Assembly: GCF_015356865.1 (NCBI RefSeq)
Contig: NZ_JAAFZA010000038.1
Coordinates: 1-58,822, forward strand
Origin: Catenulispora pinisilvae
Lineage (GTDB): Bacteria; Actinomycetota; Actinomycetes; Streptomycetales; Catenulisporaceae
Length of the DNA stretch: 58,822 nt
Reading direction: 5' to 3'
The translations under genes were made by a program, and so were the position numbers. Positions within the stretch are counted from its first letter, which is position 1. Every line of letters begins with the position of its first letter. Positions 47,013-56,173 of this stretch are shown here, piece after piece. Under the pieces are notes generated by a model. That model made no database searches and was not told where the DNA came from. It saw only the letters and a program-made list of their open reading frames with translations.

Positions 47013-48382
47013 GAAGAAAGTTTCGCATGCCCGTTCGCATAAGCCTGGAAGAAAGCGGCCTCGGCGAGGACGGAGTTGCGCAGCTCAGAGAGTAGGACGC
47101 GCTCGTTGGGGCCGTGGAGCTGGCAGGCCGCGTCCTCGGCGCCGAAGAGCAGGATCTCAGCATTCGGAACCGCCTTCGCGAGCCCGTTGACCAACGGGAT
47201 CGCGCCGCCGCTCGCGGCCTGCGTCGCCTCGGCGCCCCAGGCCGCCTTCAAGGCCGTCGAAGCAGCCTGATACGCCGGTCCGCCGGTCTCGGCGGCGAAG
47301 CCCGGGCCCGCGTCCTGCGGCGTCACGGTCAGCTCGACGCCGAACGGCTTGAGCGCTTCCAGGTGCTGGACCAACGCCTGCTGCGCTTCCTTCGGATCCT
47401 GCTGCGGGTGGATGCGCAGGTTGATCAGAGCCCTGGCATACGGCACGACCGCGAGCGCCGCGGTGTCCACGGCCGGTGCGTCCAGGCCGACGACGCTGAT
47501 CGCCGGGCCGCTCCACAGCCGTTCGCCCAGTCCGCCGGTTCCCAGCAAGGGAGTGTCGGGCTCGACCGCGGCCAGCGTCCGGAATTCCTCGTCGGTGTAG
47601 GCGGTCCCGGACCACGGTTCGCGGCGCAGTCCGGGCACGGCCACGTCGCCCTTGTCGTCGTGCAGCGTGGCCAGCGCGGCGATCAGGGTGAGCAGGGCGT
47701 CGGGCGCGGCGCCGCCGTACAGGCCGCTGTGCCGTGCCTCCTTCAGCGTGCGGACCTCCACCTGCACCTCGGCGTCGCCGCGCAGCGCGGTGGTCAGCGT
47801 CGGGGTGCCGGGGCGGATGTTGCCCATGTCGGCGATGACCATCGCGTCGCAGGCGAAGGCCGCCGGGTTCTGCGGCGGGTAGTCGTCCAGGACGCTGCCG
47901 TACTCCTCCTGGCCCTCCAACACGATGCGGATGCCCACCGGCGGCCGGCCCTCGAAGGCGCGCAGGGCGCCCAGGTGCACGGCCAGGTTCGACTTGTCGT
48001 CGGCGATGCCCCGGCCCCGGATGGCCGGACCGTGCTCGGGGTCGGTGTACTCCGTCGGGGTGAAGGGCGGCGAAGCCCAGGCCGCCTCGTCGCCGGGCGG
48101 CTGGACGTCGTAGTGCCCGTACAGCAGTACGGTCGGGGCGTCCGGCGTCGGCGGCGGGATGTGGCCGGTGATGATCGGGGACGTGTCGGGCAGCCGCAGG
48201 TCCGCCAGGTCCTGCACGCCCGCCGCCCGCAGCAGCTCGACCAGCAGGTCGTGGCACTCGACGACCTTCTCCTGCGGATAGCCCGGGAAGGCGATCGAGG
48301 GGACGGCGGCCAGGCGCTTCAGATCGGCGGCGACGCCGGGCATCAGGGCGTCGACCTTGGCGGTGAGCTGCGCGATGTCCAT
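47009..48382 (-). CDS. M20-family dipeptidase/peptidase
   Basis: 457 residues. Metal-binding residues are visible: VLLYGHYDVQPPG (His, Asp), RGIADDKSN (bridging Asp), VLEGQEEYGS (catalytic Glu pair), MVIADMGNI, and a late His in ACQLHGPNERV. A lid domain with ARHSGLYGGAAPD and LRREPWSGTAY lies in between. The family hydrolyses dipeptides or amide-linked amino acids in the cytoplasm with two zinc ions. It stands between a LuxR-type regulator (12 bp upstream) and the alpha/beta hydrolase (ATGA overlap), forming a three-gene unit. Confidence 0.88.
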   Translation of the reverse strand: MDIAQLTAKVDALMPGVAADLKRLAAVPSIAFPGYPQEKVVECHDLLVELLRAAGVQDLADLRLPDTSPIITGHIPPPTPDAPTVLLYGHYDVQPPGDEAAWASPPFTPTEYTDPEHGPAIRGRGIADDKSNLAVHLGALRAFEGRPPVGIRIVLEGQEEYGSVLDDYPPQNPAAFACDAMVIADMGNIRPGTPTLTTALRGDAEVQVEVRTLKEARHSGLYGGAAPDALLTLIAALATLHDDKGDVAVPGLRREPWSGTAYTDEEFRTLAAVEPDTPLLGTGGLGERLWSGPAISVVGLDAPAVDTAALAVVPYARALINLRIHPQQDPKEAQQALVQHLEALKPFGVELTVTPQDAGPGFAAETGGPAYQAASTALKAAWGAEATQAASGGAIPLVNGLAKAVPNAEILLFGAEDAACQLHGPNERVLLSELRNSVLAEAAFFQAYANGHAKLSS

Positions 48383-48394
48383 GCGGTCAGTAAC

Positions 48395-49357
48395 TCATAC
48401 CCAGCCGCGGCGCGCCGCCTGAGCGCCGATCTGGAAGCGGGACGCCGCCCCCAGCCGGGCGGCCAGGTCGGCGACCCGGCGGCGCACCGTGCGCTCGCTG
48501 ATCCCGAGCTGGCGGGCGATCACGTCGTCCTTCATCCCGGCGTTCAGGCACTGCAAAATCGCGTCGTCCTCCGAGGGCAGCTCCGGGTTCGCGTCGGCGC
48601 GCGGGGCGAACAGCGGCACCGCCTGCGTCCACACCGCCTCGAACAGCGCGATCAGCGCCTCGCAGAGCCCGGAGGCGTGCACGACCGCGCAGCGCGAGGC
48701 GGCGTCCCCGGCCCCCGGCTCGGACAGCGGCAGGATCGCCTCCCGCCGATCGGCGATCACCAGCTTGGTCGGCAGCGCCGGGGCCACCCGTGCCTGCTCG
48801 CCGAGCTGCACCAATGCCCGCACCCGGCCGGTGCGCAGAGGTTGGTCCAGCACCTCGGTGGCGTACACCGCCCGCACCGCGACGCCGCGCGACAGGGCGC
48901 CGGTCTCCGCCTCCGAATCGCCGTAGCTGGAGGCGACGTAAGGCGGGGTGTCGAACGCCAGGATCTCGCGATCGGCGCGCGCCATCAGGTCGTGGAAGCG
49001 CGCGGCAATGGCGGATCGGCCGACGATCGCCTCCACCGGTCGCGCCGCCCCGGTGCGCACCGCGCGGTCGTGGAAGCTGGCGGACAGCTCGTCGATGGTC
49101 TGGGTCAGGCGGTCCAACTCGGTGCGGCGCTCGCGCAGCAGGCCGGTGAGCGCCACGCGCGGGTCGACGGGCACGACCGCGACGCCGTCGCGCAGCGCCA
49201 GGCCGAGCTCGGTGAGCCGGCGGACGCTGCGGCGGACCTGCTCGGGCGGGGCGCCGAGGTCGTCGGCGAGGGTGCCCGCGGTGTGCGGGTCGCCGACGGT
49301 GAGCAGCCGGCGCAGGACGGATTCGTCGAACGCTGACAGGCCCGCGGGGGTCAGCAT
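48395..49357 (-). CDS. LuxR-type HTH transcriptional regulator
   Basis: 320 residues. The N-terminal 60 residues look like a winged helix (LLTVGDPHTAGTLADDLGAPPEQVRRSVRRL), a middle part is helical then phospholipase-D-like (ADREILAFDTPPYV, VAVRAVYATEVLD), and the C-terminus is a LuxR-like HTH: DDAILQCLNAGMKDDVIARQ then LGISERTVRRRVADLAARLG. This architecture is frequent in streptomycetes, often next to enzyme or peptidase genes, with unknown ligands. AGGAGGGGAACCC precedes the ATG. It is divergent from the sedolisin-propeller gene, a possible target. Confidence 0.8.
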   Translation of the reverse strand: MLTPAGLSAFDESVLRRLLTVGDPHTAGTLADDLGAPPEQVRRSVRRLTELGLALRDGVAVVPVDPRVALTGLLRERRTELDRLTQTIDELSASFHDRAVRTGAARPVEAIVGRSAIAARFHDLMARADREILAFDTPPYVASSYGDSEAETGALSRGVAVRAVYATEVLDQPLRTGRVRALVQLGEQARVAPALPTKLVIADRREAILPLSEPGAGDAASRCAVVHASGLCEALIALFEAVWTQAVPLFAPRADANPELPSEDDAILQCLNAGMKDDVIARQLGISERTVRRRVADLAARLGAASRFQIGAQAARRGWV

Positions 49358-49606
49358 GGTTGGGTTCCCCTCCTGCGATCAAGAAGCGGCCACACTATAG
49401 CGCCGACATAGCGCCGACCGACCGGAACCGGCGGGTGTCCGGTAACGGTCAGGGAAAGCGCTTCCGCGATGTCGGGTGCCGCTGCCAGCATCCCTGTCAC
49501 CGCTTCCGGTGTCGGCCGTCGCATTCGGCCGATCCGGAGGCGTTGTCATCAGCGCTTTGTCATCGGCGCTTTGCCATCAGCACTCAGTGATGTCGGGAGA
49601 TCACCC

Positions 49607-52600
49607 TTGCCTGCGATACCTCAGTGCCGCCCCTGGCTGGCCGCGACGTTGGCCGCGACCGTGGCCGTGACGGTCTTCGGCGCGGCCGCCGGCGTGGCGA
49701 GCGCGGCCGACGCGGCCGCATCTGCTGCGTCCGCCTCGGCGCCCACATCCGTCGGCCTCCACCTGACCGCGGATCAGGTCCGCGCCCTGTCCGCGAAGTA
49801 CACCGTCGGGGTCGGCGCCACCGGCACCATCGCGCAGCGGGTCGGGCTCGCGCAGGCCGCGGCGGCCGGTGTGAGCGCCGACCCGACAAAGTCGGCCGCG
49901 CCGAGTGCCCCGGCCGCGGGTCCGGCCGGGAATCAGAGCACGAATCAGAGCGCGAATCAGGCCTCGACCTCGGGCCTGTCCTTCACCGCCGACCAGCAGA
50001 TCGAGACCGCGCGCGGCCTCGGCCTGACTGCTGCGGTCCCGGGCAGCGACGACTGGATCCACGTCGACACCTCCGGCCAGGTCCAGCGGGTCGGCCGGGA
50101 CGGCAAGCCGGTGTGGACCAAGACCGAACAGGGCCTGGCCGCCGACTGGGGGCTGAAGGGCACCGTCCCGTACCTGCCCGAGCCGCCGCCGCTGGACATG
50201 TTCGCCGGCTACGACCCGATCTCCGGGACCGGCGTCAGCTCCGACCAGACCTTCGCGGTGGGTGACTTCGGCGGCGGATCAGGGGACGACATCGCCGTCG
50301 CCTACACCCTCGGCGCGAGCGCGGCGTTCCCGTTCACGGTCCCGGACTCGCCGCTCACCCACTACGCCTCCTTCGTCACCGTCATCGACGGCCGCACCGG
50401 CAAGACGTTGTGGCATCAGGTCTATCCCGGTGACGTCAACCGCCTCGCGGCCGGGGCCGGCGGCCTGATCGTCGGCGACGTCACCGGCCCGATGTGGAGC
50501 GTCGAGTCGGCGCCGTCGTCGGGGGAGAGCCGGACCGGCGTCTCGCTCGTGAAGTTCCACAAGTCCGGCGCCGCGGTGACGGGCACTACGTCCTGGACCT
50601 ACAACACCCAAGTCCCGTGGGCCGCCCTGGCCACCCTCACCCCGACCGCCGACGGCATCGCGACCGGCTGGACCGACACCCCGATGGGCCTGGGCACGCC
50701 GCGTCCCGCCGACGGTCACGTGATCCTGCTGGACGCGGCTACCGGCAAGCTGAAGCTCGACGTCCCGACCCCCGGCTACCCGCGCATCATCCGCGACGAT
50801 CCCGAGCGGCACCGCCTTGTCGTCGCCGAGGAGAACGACCCCGAGGACGCCGTCAGCTGGCAGCTGACTGCGATCGACCCGCGGTCCGGCGCTCGGCAGG
50901 TGCTCGCGACGCGGACCGGCACCTTCGTCACCACGCTGAGGGTCGCTGACACGGGCCAGGGAAATGCCAACCATAAGAACCCTGCGTATGTCGCCACCGA
51001 GCTGACCCTGGACATGTCAGGCAGCCAGCCGGTTCCGGTGAACTCGTCGGTCCTCTCCTTCGACGCGCACGGCAAGAACCTGTGGACCACACCGATCCCG
51101 GCAGCCTTCGCCGGTGACGCCCCGGTGGTCGGCGGCACGGTCCTGCCGGACGCCGACAAGGCGAGCGTCGTGGTCACCACCCAGGATCCACAGAATCCGA
51201 CCGAGGCCGTCCCCAACGGTCCCGAAGGCACGCAGATCCTCTCCTTCGACGCCCGCACGGGCAAGCTCCGCTGGCGCCAGGCTGGCGCGGTCGGCACCGG
51301 CCTGGAACCGGCGCAGTGGGGAGACCGGATCCTGTCGGTGGCCGCCGACCAGACCGCTTACGCCTACAAGATCTCCAACGGCGCCCCGGTCGCGGTCCAG
51401 CCGCAACTCGGCGACCTTTACGCCGGCGTCCTCGTGCCCGGCGCGACCACCGCGCGGGACGGCGTCAAGAACATCGTCGCGGCCGGGCAGAGCCGGGGTG
51501 TGTTCCTGCTCGACGGCCACTCGCAGCCGAATGGCGTGCCGAAGGTGTTGTGGAGCGCGACCGTGCAGGGCGCCGTGCACCACGCCGAACTCGTCGACGA
51601 CGGCAAGCAGGTGCTGGTCGCCGCGACCGGCGGCTGGGACCTGATCGACGTGGCCACCGGCAAGGTCAAGGTGGCCAAGGACGTCCCCGGCGCCTACACC
51701 TGGTCGGTGACCGCTGCCGGCACGGGTAAGAACACTGAGATCATCGACCCGACCCGCGCGCTCACCGCCTACGGCCTGAACGGCCGGCAGCTGTGGACGT
51801 TCAAGCCGGCCGGCAGCGCGGTGAAGTTCAGCAACGCGACCGTGGACGCCGACGGCCACGTCATCGCCGAGTACGCCACCGCGGCGGGCGACAAGGCGCC
51901 GAAGTACGGAGTCGTGTCGGTCGACGCTCGCACCGGCAAGACCGTCTGGGACCTCCCGGCCGATCCGTCGGTGCTCAGCACCGCTCCGCTGGACGCCGTA
52001 TACGCGAGCCCTGACATCCCCGGCGCGGACGGCCACGGCGTCGCCCTGGCCTGGGCCGCGAGCGACGGTTCGCCGGCCGGGACCACTCGCGTCGAGGTCC
52101 GCGACAGCCGCACCGGCGCCGTGCTCACCTCGCACACCGGCGGCGGCTCGACCACGAACATCGACTTCAGCGCCGATCCGTCGGACGGCCTGGCCTGGTA
52201 CCACTTCGCGGTCATCAGCAGACTGCTGCCGGACGGCAAGACCTGGACCGACACCGGCATGTTCTCCGACACCTACTCCGGCGGCTTCGCGACCTCCACC
52301 GGCGGCTCGACCGTACTGCTGGACTCGCCGTTCGGCGCCTCCGCTTACGATCCGGCGCTGTTCGACGGCAACAACGACTACCCGATGCAGGCCGCGCAGA
52401 CCGGACCGCTTGACGACGCACATCAACTCGTCATCGACGGCTCGCAGGTGCTGGGGCTCCAGCAGGACGTCCGGGAGTGGGGCATCAACAGCGAGTGGAT
52501 GGGCTCCTACTACTTCGACTACGACCAGAACATGCACGGCCTCACGGTCTCGACGCTGACCGGAACGCTGAAGCCCGGCGCCGCGCCGAAGCCCGCGCCC

Positions 52601-53803
52601 AAGCCGCAGCTGAAGGCCGCCGCGCCGACCCCGCAGACCGCGCCGCTGACGACGCCGGTGCTGGACCCGACCGGCGGCGGCCTCGCCCCCGACTCGATCC
52701 TGGTGAATCCGGACCCGAACACGCCGAACGCACCGAACGCACCGGCGACGCTGGCGGCCGCCCCGCCGATCCGCGGCTACACCCCGGCGCAGATCCAGCA
52801 CAACCTCGCGTTGAAGGGCGACGGCAGCGGCCAGACCGTGGCGATCGTGGACGCCTACCACCACCCGGCGCTCCCGAGCGACCTGAATGTCTTCAGCAAG
52901 CAGTTCGGCCTGCCGCCGACGTGTGACGGCGCGGCAGCCGGAGCCGACTGCTTCGACTTCTCCGTGGACACCATGCCCGGCACGACCGTCGACGGCGGCG
53001 GCTGGGACGGCGAGGCCGCGCTGGACGTCGAGTGGGTCCACGCCGTGGCCCCGCACGCGAAGATCGTGCTGGTCGAGGCGCAGGACCCGTCGATGCAGCA
53101 CCTGAACGAGGCCGTGGACGCCGCGGCCGCGCTGCACCCGGCGGCGGTCTCGATGAGCTGGGGTATGAATCGCGAGTTCTCCGGTGAGTCCTTCTACGAC
53201 AACCGGTGCCTGTTCACCGACACGGTCTGCGTGGAATCGGCCGGCGACAGCGGCAACCCCGACGGCTACAGCGCCACCTCACCGAACGTGCTCTCCATCG
53301 GCGGCACCACGCTGAAACTGGACGCCGCGGGCAACACGGTGAGCCAGACCGCGTGGCGCGGCACCGGCGGCGGCCTGTCGGTCTTCGAGAAGCGGCCTGC
53401 TTACCAGGACGGCGCGAACCCCGACGCACACCGGGGGACGCCGGACGTCTCGGCCGTCGCCGATCCGCAGACCGGCGTCGCCGTCTACTACACGGACGTG
53501 ACGCAAGGCAGTGCCGGCTGGGGCCAGATCGGTGGGACCAGCCTGTCGGCGCCGATCTGGTCGGCGATCCTGGCGAGCGCGGACCAGGCGCGGGCGGCGC
53601 TCGGAAAGCCGCACCTGGCCTCGGCCGACGGTTCGGTGTTCCGCGACATCTACGGGCTCGGATCCGCGCTCGTGGACGTCACGTCCGGGAGCAACGGCGC
53701 GTGCCCGCCGGCGGAGTGCTCGGCGCGCGCCGGCTACGACACCGTGACCGGTCTGGGGACGCCGGGTCCGGGGGTGGATCAGGCGCTGGCGGCGAAGCCG
53801 TAG
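49607..53803 (+). CDS. Secreted propeller-sedolisin fusion (S53 serine-carboxyl peptidase)
   Basis: 1398 residues, start TTG at 49607, because GGGAGA lies 7 bases upstream and a proper signal peptide (PQCRPWLAATLAATVAVTVFG) begins there. Residues about 120-200 form a helical lead. Residues about 200-1010 form PQQ/quinoprotein-like propeller repeats (VIDGRTGKTLWHQVYPG, LDAATGKLKLDVPTPGYP, FDARTGKLRWRQAG, VDARTGKTVWDLPA). A Pro/Lys-rich linker (KPAPKPQLKAAAPTP) leads to a sedolisin domain (about 1055-1398) with all catalytic residues: E1136 and D1140 in GEAALDVEW, D1214 in SAGDSG and S1312 in GTSLSAP. The usual pro-kumamolisin prodomain is not recognisable. It is expected to be an extracellular acid-type protease. 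Confidence 0.82.
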   Translation: MPAIPQCRPWLAATLAATVAVTVFGAAAGVASAADAAASAASASAPTSVGLHLTADQVRALSAKYTVGVGATGTIAQRVGLAQAAAAGVSADPTKSAAPSAPAAGPAGNQSTNQSANQASTSGLSFTADQQIETARGLGLTAAVPGSDDWIHVDTSGQVQRVGRDGKPVWTKTEQGLAADWGLKGTVPYLPEPPPLDMFAGYDPISGTGVSSDQTFAVGDFGGGSGDDIAVAYTLGASAAFPFTVPDSPLTHYASFVTVIDGRTGKTLWHQVYPGDVNRLAAGAGGLIVGDVTGPMWSVESAPSSGESRTGVSLVKFHKSGAAVTGTTSWTYNTQVPWAALATLTPTADGIATGWTDTPMGLGTPRPADGHVILLDAATGKLKLDVPTPGYPRIIRDDPERHRLVVAEENDPEDAVSWQLTAIDPRSGARQVLATRTGTFVTTLRVADTGQGNANHKNPAYVATELTLDMSGSQPVPVNSSVLSFDAHGKNLWTTPIPAAFAGDAPVVGGTVLPDADKASVVVTTQDPQNPTEAVPNGPEGTQILSFDARTGKLRWRQAGAVGTGLEPAQWGDRILSVAADQTAYAYKISNGAPVAVQPQLGDLYAGVLVPGATTARDGVKNIVAAGQSRGVFLLDGHSQPNGVPKVLWSATVQGAVHHAELVDDGKQVLVAATGGWDLIDVATGKVKVAKDVPGAYTWSVTAAGTGKNTEIIDPTRALTAYGLNGRQLWTFKPAGSAVKFSNATVDADGHVIAEYATAAGDKAPKYGVVSVDARTGKTVWDLPADPSVLSTAPLDAVYASPDIPGADGHGVALAWAASDGSPAGTTRVEVRDSRTGAVLTSHTGGGSTTNIDFSADPSDGLAWYHFAVISRLLPDGKTWTDTGMFSDTYSGGFATSTGGSTVLLDSPFGASAYDPALFDGNNDYPMQAAQTGPLDDAHQLVIDGSQVLGLQQDVREWGINSEWMGSYYFDYDQNMHGLTVSTLTGTLKPGAAPKPAPKPQLKAAAPTPQTAPLTTPVLDPTGGGLAPDSILVNPDPNTPNAPNAPATLAAAPPIRGYTPAQIQHNLALKGDGSGQTVAIVDAYHHPALPSDLNVFSKQFGLPPTCDGAAAGADCFDFSVDTMPGTTVDGGGWDGEAALDVEWVHAVAPHAKIVLVEAQDPSMQHLNEAVDAAAALHPAAVSMSWGMNREFSGESFYDNRCLFTDTVCVESAGDSGNPDGYSATSPNVLSIGGTTLKLDAAGNTVSQTAWRGTGGGLSVFEKRPAYQDGANPDAHRGTPDVSAVADPQTGVAVYYTDVTQGSAGWGQIGGTSLSAPIWSAILASADQARAALGKPHLASADGSVFRDIYGLGSALVDVTSGSNGACPPAECSARAGYDTVTGLGTPGPGVDQALAAKP

Positions 53804-53831
53804 GGCCGTTTTCCCTTATAGCGAAACCGAA

Positions 53832-53867
53832 GCGGTGTCCCGGGGGTACTTCCCACCGGGGCACCGC
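53832..53867 (+). terminator. 12-bp hairpin terminator behind the sedolisin gene
   Basis: Arms 53832-53843 and 53856-53867 pair over 12 bp with one wobble, followed by CTCTTGTT. It starts 28 bp after the stop codon. Confidence 0.65.
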
Positions 53868-53969
53868 CTCTTGTTGGATGACTCGCACGCGCCTACGATG
53901 AGCGTCCCAGGAACATGAAGATGCTTCATATATCTGCCTCCCTCCCACCCAGCATCCCTGGAGCGCGCC

Positions 53970-55250
53970 TTGTCCCTCGAGACTTCGCCCGGCCCCGGCA
54001 CCACGTCGTCCCCGTTCGACGCCGAGCCCACGGAGCGGGTGCGGGCGCCGTGGATCACCGGGTTCGTGTTCGCCGGGCTCGGCTGGCAGGTGGCGAGCCA
54101 GGTGCCGAGCACCTTCACGGTGCCGCAGCAGATCAAGGACATCGACCCGGCCGGGCACGTCGCGGACTTCGCGTGGGTGAACACGATCGGGACGCTGTCG
54201 ATCCTGTTCCTGGGGCCGCTGTTCGGGATGCTGTCGGACCGGACGGTCTCGCGGTTCGGACGCCGGCGGCCGTGGATCGTGTTCGGCGGCCTGGCCGCCG
54301 CGGTGGCGCTGGTCTTCAGCGGGACGCAGAACTCGGTGTGGGGCGTGGGCCTGGGCTATCTGTTGCAGACGGTGTTCGTGGCGGCGTTGGCGGCCGGCAT
54401 GGTGACGATCGTCCCGGACCAGGTGCCCGCCGGGCAGCGCGGGATGGTGCTCGGCTGGGGCGGGGTGCCGCAGGCCGCCGCGCTGATCATCGGCGGCGTG
54501 CTGGTCTCGCTGTCGAAGGGGTACGTCGGGCAGTACGCGGCGCTGGCCTCGCTGATGGTGTTCGTGGTGCTGTTCGCGTGGCGGGTCGGGGACCGGCAGC
54601 TGCCTCGGGAACGGCGCGAGCCCTTCAGCTTCCAGGCGTACGTGGCCAACTACCGGATCCAGGTGCGGCAGTTCCCTGATTTCGGGTGGGCGCTGGCGAC
54701 CCGGTTCCTGATGGTGCTCGGATACGGCCTCGGAACCCTTTACACGCCGTACTTCCTGTCCGACGTCCTCGGCTTCAAGAACACCCCGAGCGACAAGAGC
54801 AACGACAGCCACCTGCTGATCGTGGTGGCCGTGAACAGCGTCTCCACGGTCGCGCTGGTGGTGATCGCCGGCTGGCTGTCGGACCGCTGGGGCCGCCGCA
54901 AGCCGCTGGTGGCCGCCGGATCGGCGGTGATGGCGGTCGCGGCGGCGATGATCGCGGTGCACCAGACCTGGGGCATGATGCTCCTCGCCGGGGCGGTGCT
55001 CGGGCTCGGGTACGGGGTCTATCTGAGCGTCGACGGCGCGTTGGTCACCCAGACGCTGCCCTCCGGCACCGACCGCGGCCGCGACATGGGTTTCGCGAAT
55101 TTGATGACGATCATCCCGTTCGCGCTGGTCCCGCCGATCGCCGCGCTGCTCATCAAGTTCGCAGGCGGGTACGCTGCGCTTTTCTGGGCTTCGGCGATCG
55201 CCTCGGTCGCCGGGGCCGTGTGCATCAACAGAATCCGCGGCGTTCGGTAG
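53970..55250 (+). CDS. MFS transporter
   Basis: 426 residues with twelve predicted helices. The loop 2-3 motif is present as GMLSDRTVSRFGRRRPWIVFGG near 80-100, and its mirror in the second half as GWLSDRWGRRKPLVAAGS near 300. The PSTFTVPQQI and DRTVSRFGRRRPW phrases resemble the GPH/sugar-cation and SLC45-like branch of the family, so a sugar or glycoside may be carried, but this is not certain. The TTG at 53970 is chosen because GGAG is 8 bases upstream and no ATG fits the topology. A phosphodiesterase gene follows after 48 bp and may share its transcript. Confidence 0.85.
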   Translation: MSLETSPGPGTTSSPFDAEPTERVRAPWITGFVFAGLGWQVASQVPSTFTVPQQIKDIDPAGHVADFAWVNTIGTLSILFLGPLFGMLSDRTVSRFGRRRPWIVFGGLAAAVALVFSGTQNSVWGVGLGYLLQTVFVAALAAGMVTIVPDQVPAGQRGMVLGWGGVPQAAALIIGGVLVSLSKGYVGQYAALASLMVFVVLFAWRVGDRQLPRERREPFSFQAYVANYRIQVRQFPDFGWALATRFLMVLGYGLGTLYTPYFLSDVLGFKNTPSDKSNDSHLLIVVAVNSVSTVALVVIAGWLSDRWGRRKPLVAAGSAVMAVAAAMIAVHQTWGMMLLAGAVLGLGYGVYLSVDGALVTQTLPSGTDRGRDMGFANLMTIIPFALVPPIAALLIKFAGGYAALFWASAIASVAGAVCINRIRGVR

Positions 55251-55298
55251 CGATACCGAGTTCGGTAGCGACACCGAGTACAGACAGATCGGGTACCA

Positions 55299-56138
55299 AT
55301 GACCACACCTTCACGTGTCCTCGTCATCGGCATCGACGGGGTGCGCCTCGACGTGCTCCAGTCCGCGGCGACCCCGCACCTCGACTCGGTCGCGGCCGCC
55401 GGCTTCCTCGCGCCGGTCCGCATCGACGACGCGACCCCGACCTGGTCCGGACCGTGCTGGGCGACGGTCGCGACCGGCGTCTGCGCCGACAAGCACGGCA
55501 TCACGCACAACGTGTTCACCGGGCACCGCCTCGCGGAACACCCCGACTTCCTGACGCTGGCGTCGCTAGCGGGCAAGCGGACCTACCTGTCGGTCGGGAG
55601 CTGGGAGCCCCTGGCGACCGCGGCCTGCGGCGGACCGCTGTTCGCGGCACCGGACCGGGTGACGTTCACCTCCCACGGCCTGGACTGCGATCGCGGGGAC
55701 GAGGCAGCGACGGCCGACGCGGAGCGCGAACTGCTGGCGGCGGACTACGACGTGGCCTTCGTGTATCTGGGCGACGTGGACGAGACCGGGCACGAACTCG
55801 GCGTCGGCGCGGAGTACACGGCGGCGGTGGAGCGCGCCGACGCGCGCGTGGGGCGGCTGTTGGCGACACTGCGTGCCCGGCCTGCTTATGAGGACGAGCA
55901 GTGGACGGTCATCCTGGTGACCGACCACGGCCACGTCGACGAGGGCGGGCACGGCGGGGACAGCGACGTGGAGCGGACCGCGTGGATCGTCGCCAGCGGG
56001 CCGGGGATCGTGGCCGGGGCGGAGATGGGGACGCTGCGGCATGTGGATGTCGCGGCGCATGTGTTTGAGGCGGTCGGGCTCGCGGGGGAGTTGGACGGGC
56101 TGGCCTTGGAGGGAAAGGCTTTTGCTGTAGTCGCTTAG
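55299..56138 (+). CDS. Type I phosphodiesterase/nucleotide pyrophosphatase-like protein
   Basis: 279 residues of the alkaline phosphatase superfamily. The first metal site is VIGIDGVRLDVL near 9-20. The nucleophile is Thr or Ser in DDATPTWSGPCWATV near 45-57, followed by TGVCADKHGITHNVF. The second metal site has YLGDVDETGHELG near 155 and VTDHGHVDEGGHGG near 205. It is soluble, without a signal peptide. The substrate may be a nucleotide sugar or phosphodiester. A 19-bp partial repeat (GGTAGCGA.ACCGAGT) lies in the gap before it. It is downstream of an MFS gene on the same strand. Confidence 0.8.
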   Translation: MTTPSRVLVIGIDGVRLDVLQSAATPHLDSVAAAGFLAPVRIDDATPTWSGPCWATVATGVCADKHGITHNVFTGHRLAEHPDFLTLASLAGKRTYLSVGSWEPLATAACGGPLFAAPDRVTFTSHGLDCDRGDEAATADAERELLAADYDVAFVYLGDVDETGHELGVGAEYTAAVERADARVGRLLATLRARPAYEDEQWTVILVTDHGHVDEGGHGGDSDVERTAWIVASGPGIVAGAEMGTLRHVDVAAHVFEAVGLAGELDGLALEGKAFAVVA

Positions 56139-56173
56139 CAGCGCCTCATGGACAGGACAGTCGCGCAGCAGAT

